Source: Isoetes taiwanensis (taxonomy: Eukaryota; Streptophyta; Lycopodiopsida; Isoetales; Isoetaceae). Taken from it: DNA of 64,000 nt. Of this stretch, positions 22,617 to 35,001 are shown one piece after another (position 1 is the first letter of the stretch; the number at the start of each line of letters is the position of its first letter). The position numbers and the translations under genes are program-made. Under the pieces are notes generated by a model. It had not been told where the DNA came from and did not search any database. It saw only the letters and a list, made by a program, of their open reading frames with translations. The DNA is taken from positions 8,729,105-8,793,104 of the forward strand of contig JAJEKV010000045.1 in NCBI GenBank assembly GCA_021234155.1, given 5' to 3'.

Positions 22617-22886
22617 AGTAGTTTTATCCTTGACAATGTAATAAAGCTTTCTGGTGTTCCCGGGAGTAGTAGAGCGGAAGTTTGCCATTTGGCGGGACTT
22701 CTTGGGTGTTGTAGATGGTGATGGTCGGTTTGTACAGCAGTAGAGTTGCAGTTTTTCTGTGAGTTTGTTGTGGAGTGTCGAGGTATCGCTGTCTCTTTGG
22801 GGCAGTTCTCCTTCCTCCTCACTTGCTTTGTAACATTACCATTCTTTTAATATATTGATGACACAGTTCTTCAAAAAAAAAAAAAT
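22617..22886 (+). mobile_element. LINE 3' end derivative (RT scrap joined to 3' UTR and poly-A)
   Basis: 22620-22640 matches the RT region of LINE1 (7216-7236) exactly, then jumps to a LINE-like 3' UTR ending GACACAGTTCTTC and an A tract (22874-22886). Coding sequence between is missing. It may be LINE1's own rearranged tail or a separate deleted copy. Confidence 0.6.
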
Positions 22887-22942
22887 ACTAGCAATATACT
22901 ATATGGTGTTGATTTTGTACATGCAAAACATAATTAAAAGGG

Positions 22943-23090
22943 CTCTCGCTGCCCTACATCACCCCCCGTGTGAATATGCACCCAAACAAAAGGGGGTTTA
23001 AGGGGGAATTTAATTTTAATGCGTGTAATGTAATGGTTTGTGTTATAGGTTAAAAAACTTTTTTGCCCCTTCGGGGCAATGAAAATTGTG
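22943..23090 (+). repeat. MITE-like repeat, copy 1
   Basis: Contains GCTCTCGCTGCCC, CACCCCCCGTGTGAATATGC and GCCCCTTCGGGGCAATGA. The same blocks occur in the opposite orientation at about 55380-55645. No coding sequence is present. Confidence 0.65.
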
Positions 23091-23174
23091 TATGAATATT
23101 GTGTACATTGCTATAGGTTCTTGTGCCTAAGACAGTGTGGCCTTGAAGACCACTTATAGTTGCGTCGTAAAAAT

Positions 23175-25199
<2,025 letters not shown>

Positions 25200-26955
25200 T
25201 TATTCCCCCTAAGATTATTCATCGTCCCCGATGAATTCTTCAAAAATCTTTTCTTCGATCTTCATGTCTTCAACTTGATCCTCTAAATAGCATCACAACT
25301 TAACAAAAATCCAATGTCCAAATGTCTTCAAGCCTTCAAAAACATCTATAGAAGTCTTCCAAGGAAAAAAATACTAAAAGCTTCTAACATCACTTCATCT
25401 TCATCAATTATAGGGTGGCAAGTCCCATCCAGGTCAGTGGCACCCTCGCTCTACTGCCCGGTATGGCGCTCTATCCCCTTCACATCACTTATACTTTTTC
25501 ATCACATTTTACATAGGTCATGGGATGCTGCTGCCTTTCTAGGTCAGCACATCCATCATGCCATCCATAATTACTTAAATAAAAAATCAAACTTGTACAA
25601 CTTCCTTTGATAGCTTGAATTCTTGAAAAAACTTGAAAATGAAATCCAATCAAATTGCAAAAGCATAAGCACTAACCATATAATCTTGATCTTCATAATA
25701 TGGTGTTTGACTTGAATAAGAATAAATAGTCTTCATCATATAACAAAACATAATACTGACCATTGACATGCAATCTTCATATTTGAAAACCTTCAATCTG
25801 GATATAGTAATTGAACTTCGAATAACTTGGTGAGAACAAGTAATCTTCGCTGTTAAACACTTGGGAAAAATAAATGTAACTTGGTCATGTTGCACATAGG
25901 AGAATTTGAACTCGAAATTTGTGGTTCAAAAACCAATAGCTTATCCAATGGGCTATTTGGCATAACTTTTGAAGGTTCCACCTTTATTCTTTAATATTTA
26001 TTATCTTTTAATTTCGCTTCACTTTCACCTTTCTTCACAACCCATTTTTCTTCTTCTTTTCTCTGCTACTCCGTGCGCGCGGCGGCGGTTCCATCGGATT
26101 TAGGGTATGGCGGAAGGGGGAAACTAGGGAAAGAAACAACGGCTGGCAGATGGTTAGGCAGGGTAGAAGAACGGCTACGGGCTCTACAATCAGAAATTTC
26201 TTCTTGGTTTTCTTTCTTCTTTCTTGCAGGTCTGGGCGATGGAGGTCTTTGATGGCACCAAGGTTTGTTTTGCATGCAAATGATAAAGAATGAAAGCAGA
26301 TGATGCGTTCATTGCGGTTAATGGTAATGGCAGAAGGATATGTCAGTTTCAAATATTATCAGAGTAGAAAGGTTTGCTTTTGTTTTGCAGGATTCGAAGA
26401 GATCTCAGGTATGGGTTGGCTTCATTCGAATGCAGATCACGGTAAGAACAAGTTTTACAGGCAAAAGGCATATTAGATATCATCAGACAATTTCAGGGCC
26501 AATATAAAATGCACAAGGTTCATGGCATCTAGTAGATTTTCTTTTAAGAAGTCAGATGGCTGAGCATAAAAATATGGCAGGATGTAATACTGAAGATGTT
26601 CTAGCAGATGCAAGAGCACAAAAACTTTTGTACCATCCATTTATAGCATTATTTATGGAATAGGAGCAAGCAAGTTAAGATTCACAGCAGATTCAGAATA
26701 TTTCCTACTGGCCAGGCTAAACAAGAATAGAAACAACATTTTCATACCTCTGCAATAGGCTTCAGCACATTTACAAACTTCGATCTACCATTGATACACT
26801 ACCATTCTTTGAACATCGTATTCTCCACTTGCACTTAAATGATATTCCATGGATACCGATTGCAACATAATTATGTACCACTACCATCTTTGATCTAAAG
26901 ATAAGAACTATCTTGCCCGCAAGAAGTGTTGCTTTCTCAAGAATGCCCCCAAAAT
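25200..26955 (-). other. Internal region of the 3.16-kb LTR element
   Basis: No convincing retroviral-type protein is seen. A segment near 25905-25965 read on the minus strand has TAGCCCATTGGATAAG and GAGTTCAAATTC, faintly like tRNA boxes A and B, but it does not fold as a tRNA. A primer-binding site was not identified with confidence. Confidence 0.5.
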
Positions 26956-27655
26956 ATGTTAGCATCTTCTACGCACCCAAGGAAAATCAAGAACAAGCGC
27001 TAACTACAACAACCCAAGCAAATCTCAAGGTATATGAGATAGGCTAGGCCTCACTCTACCGGCATCATAAATCACCAACATAATCATTCTTACACAAGTC
27101 TTTTGAGATTATAGAAATAGAGATAACAAATAGGAGAATCACATAATCATAATCAAAATATCATACTTCAACATAATAATATTCAACTGATCAAGAAACA
27201 TACTCACACTTCAAGAACTTTGCCCGGATGTCATCTTCCAAATTTGGGCCTCCTTCTACACGAATTTTGGCTATCTTATAGAAAACTCTACTTGATCCTA
27301 GCCACTAGATCTAGGCAAATCACAACCTTAGATCCAAATTCTAACTACCATAAGTTCACTAGATTTTGCCACCTCAACTTCAAATCTAGGTCATCCAAAC
27401 TTCTTTGCAACTACCATGCTTCCCCAGATTCATGACACATCATCAAATTATCAACCATTGAAAATATTTCTTAAGGACTTTAATACTCCTTCAAGTCCAT
27501 AGGTTCCACTTCAGTACATCATAAATGCTTCCTCCACAATATTTGCACATTTTTTACATTTTCTCCACATTACACCCATATAATTCTTCATTTATGCATA
27601 CATTTCATAAATTTAAGCTCATTATGCAAAAATAGTCAAGATAAAACACACAACA
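26956..27655 (-). repeat. LTR (5' in minus orientation)
   Basis: 700 bp. Followed by the target duplication GTCCC. Confidence 0.9.
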
Positions 27656-28309
27656 GTCCCCAACTCGAATCGTCTATTCATCAACGCCAAGCATGAGACC
27701 CATAGCTTAAAAAATCCTTTGAATCACTTGATCATCTAAGCACTGCGGTATGCCCTCAAAGCTTATAATCCGTTGAACCTCCCGATCATCTACCTCTGCT
27801 CTGATCTGCCTTTACTTGCTCTGATGGCAATTTACTCAGGGCATCAGGACAAACAAATTAACCAGGAGCCTAATCGGAGTTTTGAATGGGGTAATGCGCT
27901 CTCATATTCTGCTGCAAAATGGTCCTCTAAACCCCCTTCTCCACGAACCCTATCCAACCCTAAAGTTGAATGCCTCGTTGCTTGCATGGCCTTCATAAAA
28001 TTAAATTAATTAAGTTTTTAAGGAACAAAAACATGCAAAGCAAAACCATTGCAAAACCATAGATAAAATGCCATTTAAATATGGAAATCTAGTGTGCACT
28101 CTAGATATACTGATTAGTATGCCTCGTGCAATATGCCCATGAAATCATATAAAAACCATGCCAAAAAGCGTATAAAATCACAAAAAAAAACCCATGTTAT
28201 AATGCTAGATATTCAAGGTTGTACGATTTTTTAGCTGAATCATGCCTATTGTTCCCAAATTTGCTCCCAATCTTGGCAAAGCTCAATAACACTCAAATAA
28301 ACAACATCA
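27656..28309. other. Noncoding stretch
   Basis: AT-rich DNA without a recognisable gene or repeat boundary. It leads into the T-rich repeat that hosts the Mutator-like element. Confidence 0.5.
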
Positions 28310-28422
28310 TATGTTTTGATCGAACTTTTGTTCCTAGCTCTTCTATTTCCTTTATCAAGTTGTTTCCCATGGCCGAATTTCGATGCTTCGATCGGCTCCC
28401 GAAATTAACTTCAGGAGCCAAC

Positions 28423-28640
28423 CGGGTTCGCCCAAGCGAACCCCGAAAATTCGCCCAGGCGAACCCCGAAAATTCGCCCAGGCGAACCCGTGGGATTCGC
28501 CCAGGCGAACCTGCACTCCTGACGTGGTGTCTGCGTGGCAATACCTACCGGGTTCGCCCAAGCGAACCCAAACCCGGGGTTAGCCGTGGCGTATGGCGTC
28601 GATGTTGGTCTTTGGGCTCGCCTGCAGGGTTCGCCTGCTT
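28423..28640. repeat. Palindromic GGGTTCGCC...GGCGAACCC array, left subterminal
   Basis: Five or more copies of 14-20 bp palindromes with TTCGCC and GGCGAA arms, some separated by CCCGAAAA. The region is G+C-rich in an AT-rich neighbourhood. Confidence 0.85.
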
Positions 28641-29264
28641 AACCCACCGGCCGCGGATAAAACCGAGCTATTCTTCACCAAGGCCTCGGCTAATCGAGAG
28701 TTGCATTTGATAGAGGCTACTTCGTTTACAATTGGAAGAGTTGCCTTGGATCAAATTCGACAACCCTGCTAGAGCTGCAAATTGGCTACCTTAACTTGAG
28801 AACGATGAATCACATGCTTTGCCATGGCTGCATTGGGGACAACGGACTCCTTACAGCCAGGTTAGAACCGTTTGTGAAATCTTCCACATTCCAAGGTAAG
28901 GATTATCGTAACTTTTTCCAATGTTTTCGCGCCCTCTACTACTAAATCCTATAGCTGCCCTCCGGATTCCTCCTACTTCAAACGCGTTGATTCCTCAAGA
29001 TTCGCATATGGTTGTCGGGTTCTCAAATGGCTACGGTAAAAGGGCAATTGCCGATGAGAATTGAGTGGGATTGATTACTTCAATAATAACTTTGTAATGC
29101 CCACCCATTCAGAATTATCAAGATATCCGCTCCACTAATTGCCTCAATAGTCCAAATTGCACAAAGAGCTTTTTATCAAAACGCATCAAAGTCTTGCTTT
29201 TTAGTGAATCAAATTTCCAATCTTAGAGCTACAGAGGGCGTGATTACTCCGCATCGCTCAAGGT

Positions 29265-29590
29265 ATGCAAGGAGGAGGTATGCAAGGAGGAGGAGGGGTT
29301 ATTTTCATTGCAGGAGCTCTTGGTGTATCCGGTCTTCTTCTACCGATTATTGCGTTTGTGATTTACATGAAAATGAGGAAAGGGGATGAAGGCGAGGAAG
29401 ATGATGGCATTGTGAGTTCTTGTTTATCAGAGTCGGGTTTGGAACGGTTTTCGCTTACAAAATTGGGAGAATTGACAAACGCATTTAGCGAGAAGCCGAG
29501 AGACGGGGGCATTTGCAATCGTGTACAAGGGGCCTCGCCGCCCAACGCAAAATCTGCCGCAGCGGAAGTGCCCGAACGCTCAACGCAGAA
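29265..29590 (+). pseudogene. Captured receptor-like kinase fragment (TM, juxtamembrane, P-loop)
   Basis: The frame reads a hydrophobic segment (GALGVSGLLLPIIAFVIYM), then basic MRKGDEGEE, then the juxtamembrane text ERFSLTKLGELTNAFSEK. After one frame change it reads GAFAIVYKG, the glycine-rich ATP-binding loop of a protein kinase. This order is that of plant receptor-like kinases. The ectodomain and the rest of the kinase are missing, so it has no catalytic activity. It lies between the two palindromic arrays of the Mutator-like element, so it was carried in as cargo. Confidence 0.72.
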
Positions 29591-29599
29591 GCCAAGAAC

Positions 29600-29810
29600 C
29601 GGCGTGGGTTCGCTTTTGGCGAACCCAGAGGGTCGCCGGGTCCCACACGCTTGACTCTCCCCGCCACCGACACTTAATCATGGTTTGGGTTCGCCATGCG
29701 AACCCCGGCAAAGAATGCCATGCGTGCAATTGCGCCAACCGCCATGCCACGCCCCTCGCTGGTTCGCCTGGCGAATTTTCGGGGTTCGCGAACCCGGCCA
29801 CATGTTGACT
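29600..29810. repeat. Palindromic TTCGCC...GGCGAA array, right subterminal
   Basis: At least four related palindromes (GGGTTCGCTTTTGGCGAACC, GGGTTCGCCATGCGAACCCC, GGTTCGCCTGGCGAA, GGGTTCGCGAACCC). They form the inverted partner of the left array. Confidence 0.8.
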
Positions 29811-30215
29811 CAATTTCGGGAGCCAATAAAGTGGGCGGCCGAATTTGTTTCCTTGCTCTACTCGACCTACTTTAATTTTTACTTTGTTCTCTTAACATCT
29901 TTTGCTATGTCTAGCATGGGGAATATGCATGATTATAGAGTGACATGTTTTATTTCTGCAGATATTTGGTATATATTTATTAATGCTCCTAGGCATATAA
30001 TATGCCATTCACCTCTACCCTTCCCTAGTATAAGGATTTCCAATCTAGATGTCCATTCTACGGCCATTTATTAGATCCATCCTCTTTGGCCTCATTTGCC
30101 TCTATCGTCCCGGTTGTGATATTCATGTTTTTTCCAATTATTCCAAGTTTGCTCCCCATAGTCTAGTTTGTTGCTCCGATGCTTTTAGCTTTGTTTTGCT
30201 CCTCATTTTTGGGTT

Positions 30216-30688
30216 GCCCCTAGGGGGGCAAGTCCTTGTTTATGTGGGGGGTTATGGCATATTCTAAGTATATACTAGTATATGCCAGGAATATGCCAAT
30301 GACCGCTAAAAACTTGCTATAAAGTGTAAATTGGCGGTCGTGGCTGTTCTTACGCATCGATTTCGAAACCGGCTAACCGGATTCTAGAAAAGGGACCCTC
30401 TGTTTTCTGTTCTTCTGTGCGTGCAAAGTTCATTCTGCCCTTCCTAAAGCCACAAGCTGCATTTGCAGCACAGCAGAACGAGGAAATCAGCGTTGGACCT
30501 TGCGATCGCTCCTCTGATTAGTTAATTGCAGCCTCAGATCTTATCTCGCAATTCTTTGCATAGGTCTCCGGTGGGAAAAAATGTCTCTTTCTAACAAAAA
30601 TCCAATCCTGTGCCCTTTTCTGCCACTCCATGTAATGAAAGGCTGAAAACCCCAGATTATGTGAGGGTTTCGAACCCACTTCTTTGGA
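30216..30688. other. Upstream flank of the PEAPOD exon
   Basis: No gene is seen. A TATAAAG sequence lies near 30319, but the distance to the ATG (about 370 bp) and the lack of other evidence leave it as a possibility only. Confidence 0.4.
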
Positions 30689-31347
30689 ATGGAAGCTCCG
30701 GCGGATATGGAGTCTGAAGGCACAGAAAATGACACTAAGAGCTTTGGCGATGGCGTAGGTGGAGACAAGAGTTCTAATGTGGGAGGGAAGAATAGCTGCG
30801 AAGATGGTTGTGACGCTAGTTCTTCTGCAAATATTACCAACAGTGGCTCTGAATCTGATGGAGGCCAGGCAGAAGAGGAAAAAACTTGTCAAGAAAGGGA
30901 AACGGCCAGAAGTGAGATGTTGCCTTCGATCAAACCCTTAGAAGAGCTCTCGGAAGCCGACATTATGCAGCTCACTAGGGAAGACTGTCGCAGGTATCTC
31001 AATGAGAAAGGTAGTGTTCTTCTCTTCTTACCACTTCTGGCTGTTTTGGCATTGACGGTCTTTAAATGCAAAATGCACATTTGGCCCATAGAACAACACG
31101 TCTGAAGTTTTTGTTTTACTGAAAATAATTAGAGGATAATTCCTTTTATAGCTGTGCATCTGATAGTAGATGTGGTTAAGTCTCTCTTAAGCATATATAG
31201 AGTGCCTTGCAATGGCATTTTTATCCGATTAAACACATCTTTTATGATTTTTTGTTACAACTTTGAAACAATGTTCTACAATCTTTAGGCATGCGAAGAC
31301 CATCTTGGAATAAGTCCCAGGCAATTCAACAAGTGCTTGCCTTGAAG
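30689..31347 (+). pseudogene. PPD: PEAPOD/TIFY4-like gene 5' part (exon 1 and start of exon 2)
   Basis: PEAPOD proteins are plant transcriptional co-repressor adaptors with an N-terminal PPD domain, a TIFY motif and a Jas-like end. Exon 1 (30689-31010) starts MEAPADMESEG, runs through an acidic Ser-rich stretch and reaches PLEELSEADIMQLTREDCRR. It ends in a GT donor at 31011. After a 278-bp intron, exon 2 (from 31289, AG acceptor) continues GMRRPSWNKSQAIQQVLALK, completing the PPD domain at about residues 90-130. Phases match exactly. At about 31347 homology to PEAPOD stops and PPR sequence begins in the same frame. No TIFY motif was found downstream, so the gene is truncated or fused here. 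Confidence 0.85.
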
Positions 31348-32380
31348 ACATGTGGTAGTATTGGGTCCTTAGATCAAGGTAAGGACATCCATAAGTAGGT
31401 TCTTGAAAATAAACTCGAATCTGACATTGTTGTTGGAAGTGCTCTCGTTGATGTTGATATGTATGCCAAATTTGGCAGTTTGGAGGAAGCATGGAGCGTT
31501 TTCATAACATTGCCTTGTAGAAATGTCATAACATGGAATTCTATGAATTTGGGATATATTGAGCTTGGAGAAGGTTATCTTGCTTTCCAATGTTTTGAAA
31601 ATATGCGGATGGAGAACATAACGCCTATTAAGGTTACATTGTTGAGTGCTATAGAACGAGGAAGGAGTATCCATGAACAAATTACTGATGATAAATTCCG
31701 ACATGATAGTGTCTTGGGTAATTGGGTAATGCTCTCTTTGATATGTATGCCAAATGTGGGAGCTTGGCAGAGGCACGGAATGTCTTTGATAAAATGCCCA
31801 ATAGAAGTGTAGTGTCTTGGGGGACAATAGTTACAGGATATGCTCAGCTTGGTGAAGCTGGACCTACAATGCAGTCCCTTCTAGATATGCAACATGATGG
31901 TGTTAAACCAAATGCTATAATTTTTACTGGCATTCTTACTGCAATAAACAGGCTAGCCTAGTGGATGAAGGAATTTTTTTTTTAAGAGCATGAGCCAATA
32001 TGGTGATCATCAGGTGCACAACATATTTCATGTTACATGTTTGGTGGATCTACTGGGTCATGCTGCCTGTGTCAATGAAGCTGAAAATTTGCTCAAAACT
32101 ACATTGCATCCTGACATATGTCTGTGGACCACACTATTAACTTCATGCAAAATACATTGCAATGTGCAGCTAGCAAGAAAATGCTTTGATGAAATTCTTC
32201 AACTAGATCATTTTTGTTCTGGGGCATATGTGCTCATGTCATATATGCGGGGGCTCATATGATAAAAAGTTCTTATAAAGTAGAGTTGCTGCAAAGGTAC
32301 AAAGGTACGTAGACGAACACCATCCAGGGGTTGATAAAATCTATGCTATGCTGGAAAATATAATGACAAGGCAACAATGA
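31340..32380 (+). pseudogene. PLS-class PPR protein remnant with E-type tail
   Basis: PPR proteins bind organelle RNA, and the PLS class guides C-to-U editing. Readable motifs are CGSIGSLDQGKDIH, VDMYAKFGSLEEAWSVF, RNVITWNSM, FDMYAKCGSLAEARNVFDKM, RSVVSWGTIVTGYAQLGEAG, DICLWTTLLTSCKIHCN and an ending like KIYAMLENIMTRQQ before a stop at 32378. These are about four to five repeats plus the C-terminal E region. Several stops and frameshifts (near 31398, 31720, 31960) break it. The lack of introns is normal for PPR genes. The style of the C-terminal region is like fern PPR proteins, one reason for my taxonomic leaning. Confidence 0.85.
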
Positions 32381-33280
32381 GATAAATTGCCTTGTCATAT
32401 TGTATGGAAATTCAGAACATTTGGAAATGAGCTTCTACCGAAAGAATCTATGACGAAAGAAATGTGAGTCTCTTAACTTGGCCCTGCTTTTTATTGCAAG
32501 ATCTGGCATTGGATATTCGTTCCTTGGATCAGGTAATGATATTGGAGGTAATGATATTGGAACTGGGAAAATACCAGAAAGAAGACAACAGCTCAACAAT
32601 TACAGCAACTGTAAAGTGGAACAAGCTCCGTTTTAGAGTTTTGCATTTATTATTGCATTGCAATATACTCAAACATACTGCCTGACGAGTAATCTACATC
32701 CAAGCTACTGCATAATGCATATGGTCGAACTATGTTTTGAACATAGGGTTGCCCTGAGGGAAGCAGCCTATCAATTGTCTGCATCACACCCTAGTGTTAT
32801 CTTGGGCCATGTCTTTATTAGTTGGATCCGTTGTCCATCCAGATTTGATCTGAAGTCTTGTGTTGCCAGAGGAGATTTGGCAAAACCCTATTACCAGGAG
32901 GCTGGAAAAGAAGTTGACAACTCCACCGAAATATGCACATGGAATCTTCTTGCTCAAAATGAGAGTAAACCAAGTAGGTTCTATTGACAACCATACAAAG
33001 TTCTACCTACAACCATCTTATAATAATGAGGTGATGTGGCAGTATGGGATGCCCGATGACACCTATCATATTGATCCTAATACTAAATTGGGATAACGGC
33101 AAAAGCAAAGAGGAGATATAATTTTGAAATTTGCCATTTGCAACAATAGGAATTGTTCAGTTAGCAGACTCCTATTTGCTTTGTGCTCAAGGTATGTGTT
33201 CATCCTATGGCCACGTTAGTGTCAAGTTTGAATAGCCGACTTGTACAGGGTCCAGAGTAGCCCAGAACGTCCCAAATATT
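32381..33280. other. Unassigned stretch
   Basis: Short ORFs only. None was recognised, and no TIFY or Jas motif of PEAPOD is visible. Confidence 0.45.
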
Positions 33281-33294
33281 GGCTTACTACATTA

Positions 33295-34019
33295 TTATTA
33301 TTATTTTTTTTTTTGAGGGCAAGGTTGTTTTTATATTTCATCTAAGAAAGATACATCATATGGTATATCATTACAGACATACCTAATAGTTGCATGATAC
33401 TATTCAGCCAAAAATCATGATCCTCATGCAAAGGATACATGATGCCAAAATGTGTTACCTGGTCCTTATAGAAGGGATCCATGTACCATAGTAATACAGC
33501 AATACTAATAAACTGTTTAACCAAAATAATATAGCGTTTTTGCATCTGAAAGTTTCCTTTGGTTCTGTTTTCCACTTCAGTCTTCATCCAGTAAATCCTC
33601 TATTGTAATATCGTCAACTCTCCAGTTTCCAAGGATTGTAAGGAGAGTGTCCAGTACACAAATCTGGAAATTTGTAAAATCAAGGAGCAGCAACACGTTG
33701 GCCTCTCTTTTCTGCTGCCACTTATGGTATAGAGAGGTGAAGTAGGGCTTAAGACTGTTATACCTCCACACTTCAGCCTGCTTTAGCACTTTCTTAATGG
33801 CCTTAGCATGTATAACCGCCTGTTTGAGCTGGATCACCCTTTCCTCCAGTTCTTCTTGAGACAATTGGGTATCTTCACCCTCTGAATCTTCAGCCACTCC
33901 CATTGCTCGATCCATACTCCCAACTCTATTGAGTCTCCTCTGTGCATCTGTGCAGTACATCATCTGAAATTGTTAGATTAGTTAGAAAGAAATCATATAA
34001 GCCATAGAAATTCCCTAGA
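33295..34019 (-). mobile_element. 5'-truncated retro-inserted sequence (probable LINE 3' end)
   Basis: A T-rich tract at 33295-33315 is the poly(A) tail read from the minus strand. The 14-bp duplication GGCTTACTACATTA lies on both sides (33281-33294 and 34020-34033). Just before the tail, the minus strand reads CCTTGCCCTC. A pyrimidine-TC-A-tract end is also seen in LINE2 (CCTTC), the 22.9-kb LINE tail (TTCTTC) and LINE3 (GTTC), which favours a LINE over a processed mRNA copy. Confidence 0.8.
33577..33963 (-). CDS. 128-residue ORF inside the retro-insert, unrecognised
   Basis: An open frame starts MMYCTDAQRRLNRVG and ends ITIEDLLDED. It has an acidic N-terminal third (EDSEGEDTQLSQEELEER), a charged helical centre (QLKQAVIHAKAIKKVLKQAE) and an acidic end. 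No known domain was recognised and it has no evident similarity to LINE2's third ORF. Because it lies inside a truncated retro-insert, it may be the tail of a longer protein or a second type of LINE 3' ORF. Its ATG is preceded by TTTCAG, so a splice acceptor is an alternative reading. Expression is unknown. Confidence 0.4.
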   Translation of the reverse strand: MMYCTDAQRRLNRVGSMDRAMGVAEDSEGEDTQLSQEELEERVIQLKQAVIHAKAIKKVLKQAEVWRYNSLKPYFTSLYHKWQQKREANVLLLLDFTNFQICVLDTLLTILGNWRVDDITIEDLLDED

Positions 34020-34033
34020 GGCTTACTACATTA

Positions 34034-34878
34034 TAAGTGAGCGACACCACTCACCTTAGGCAAGATAACTCCGCATTGTCACATGGACTGCCTCATTAGC
34101 GCCCTGCCCAATCAATTGTCCCGTTGATAACCCCACATTGTCACATGGAGCCGTTCCATTAGTGTCCTGCCATATGTAATTGTCCCGTTGGTGCCATGTG
34201 GACCTATCCAAGTGAGCTCTGTCGAGATCCACTTATTCCAACTATCTGCTGACCTTGCTAGAGCTTGGAATGAAGGATCATCTCCGAGAGGAGTGTGTCA
34301 TGCAAATTAGGCTTCCAAACACTTGCGGATGCCAAATCTACGATGGACACGGCAAGAAGACACTCAGACGTGCAAATGATGCTTCCATGCACTTTGCAGA
34401 GGTGAAATTTGCATTAGGTATGACTTCTTGAACTACTGAAAGACCAACACTGGATAAAACCCTCACGAGAATCTCTTTGAAGCCAACAAAAAACAATGGA
34501 ATAAAACACTAGAAAACCCCAGGTGTAAGGCTTGATCCCCACCTGGAAATCCCGCTTGCTTCTTCTGCACTCCCAGCAATGCTCCCAGATCTCTGCACGC
34601 AACTCGCTCCTTCAGCAATCCATCTGCAATCTATCTCCTTCCGAATGCTTCACCATCACATAAAAGACTTCTTTCCCATGGAAAACTCCTTCCCAAGAAA
34701 TCAAGAATAATATTGTTGCGCTTATATAACCTAGCAATGCCCTTACATGCATGCATGCACACACTGCATGCATGTATTCCTAGCACATAATCATTTGTTT
34801 TACTATTGAAAATGCACTCTTATATAATGGCAACGTTACTTACATCTTAATGTTGGTGCTAGGTTGCTAGGTCCGTTA
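34034..34878. other. Noncoding stretch with a degenerate tandem repeat of about 65-70 bp
   Basis: 34068-34200 holds two diverged copies built around CATTGTCACATGGA and AATTGTCCCGTTG. ACATGCATGCATGC occurs near 34745. No gene is recognised. Confidence 0.5.
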
Positions 34879-35001
34879 CACCTTCACAAAATGTCAATGT
34901 TTTAAAATAGCAATTTCGATTCAAATACTCTATTGTCTACAACTATGACTTAAGCCACTTCACTCTCTGGCCATGGAGGGCAACCCTCCGTGCGCAACAC
35001 C
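34879..35001 (+). repeat. Left inverted end of T-rich element
   Basis: Inverted partner of 57719-57844. Contains the palindrome-like GGAGGGCAACCCTCC. Confidence 0.75.

Larger units (their letters stand above)
28381..29836 (+). mobile_element. Mutator-like transposon carrying host gene fragments (Pack-MULE type)
   Basis: Flanked by a perfect 10-bp duplication, GGCCGAATTT (28371-28380 and 29837-29846), in the Mutator size range. The ends share GGCTCCCGAAATT in inverted orientation (about 28394-28406 and 29813-29825). The inverted homology extends inward through arrays of small palindromes such as TTCGCCCAGGCGAA (28423-28640 and 29600-29810). No transposase is present. The centre holds a receptor-kinase fragment. 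The empty site is recognisable because the host repeat has an uninterrupted second copy near 35140. Confidence 0.85.
28310..30215 (+). repeat. T-rich dispersed repeat, copy 1 (split by a Mutator-like element)
   Basis: 28310-28380 and 29837-30215 together match 35085-35620 (shared: TTTGTTCCTAGCTCTTC, TGCTATGTCTAGCATGGGG, TCAATCTAGATGT, GATATTCATGTTTTTT). The match is continuous once the 28381-29836 insert is removed. No coding sequence is recognised. Confidence 0.75.

Noticed and set aside
22618-23154. Retro-insertion using TATAGTTGCGTCGTAAAAAT as target duplication
   Set aside because: The A tract ends at 22886, not next to the right copy at 23155, so the repeat is better explained as filler.
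25905-25965. Possible tRNA or tRNA-derived SINE on the minus strand
   Set aside because: Box A- and B-like words are present but the arms do not pair as a tRNA, and no duplication or tail bounds it.
28423-28640. CRISPR-like array
   Set aside because: Spacing is irregular, the units are palindromes without unique spacers, and this is a plant genome.
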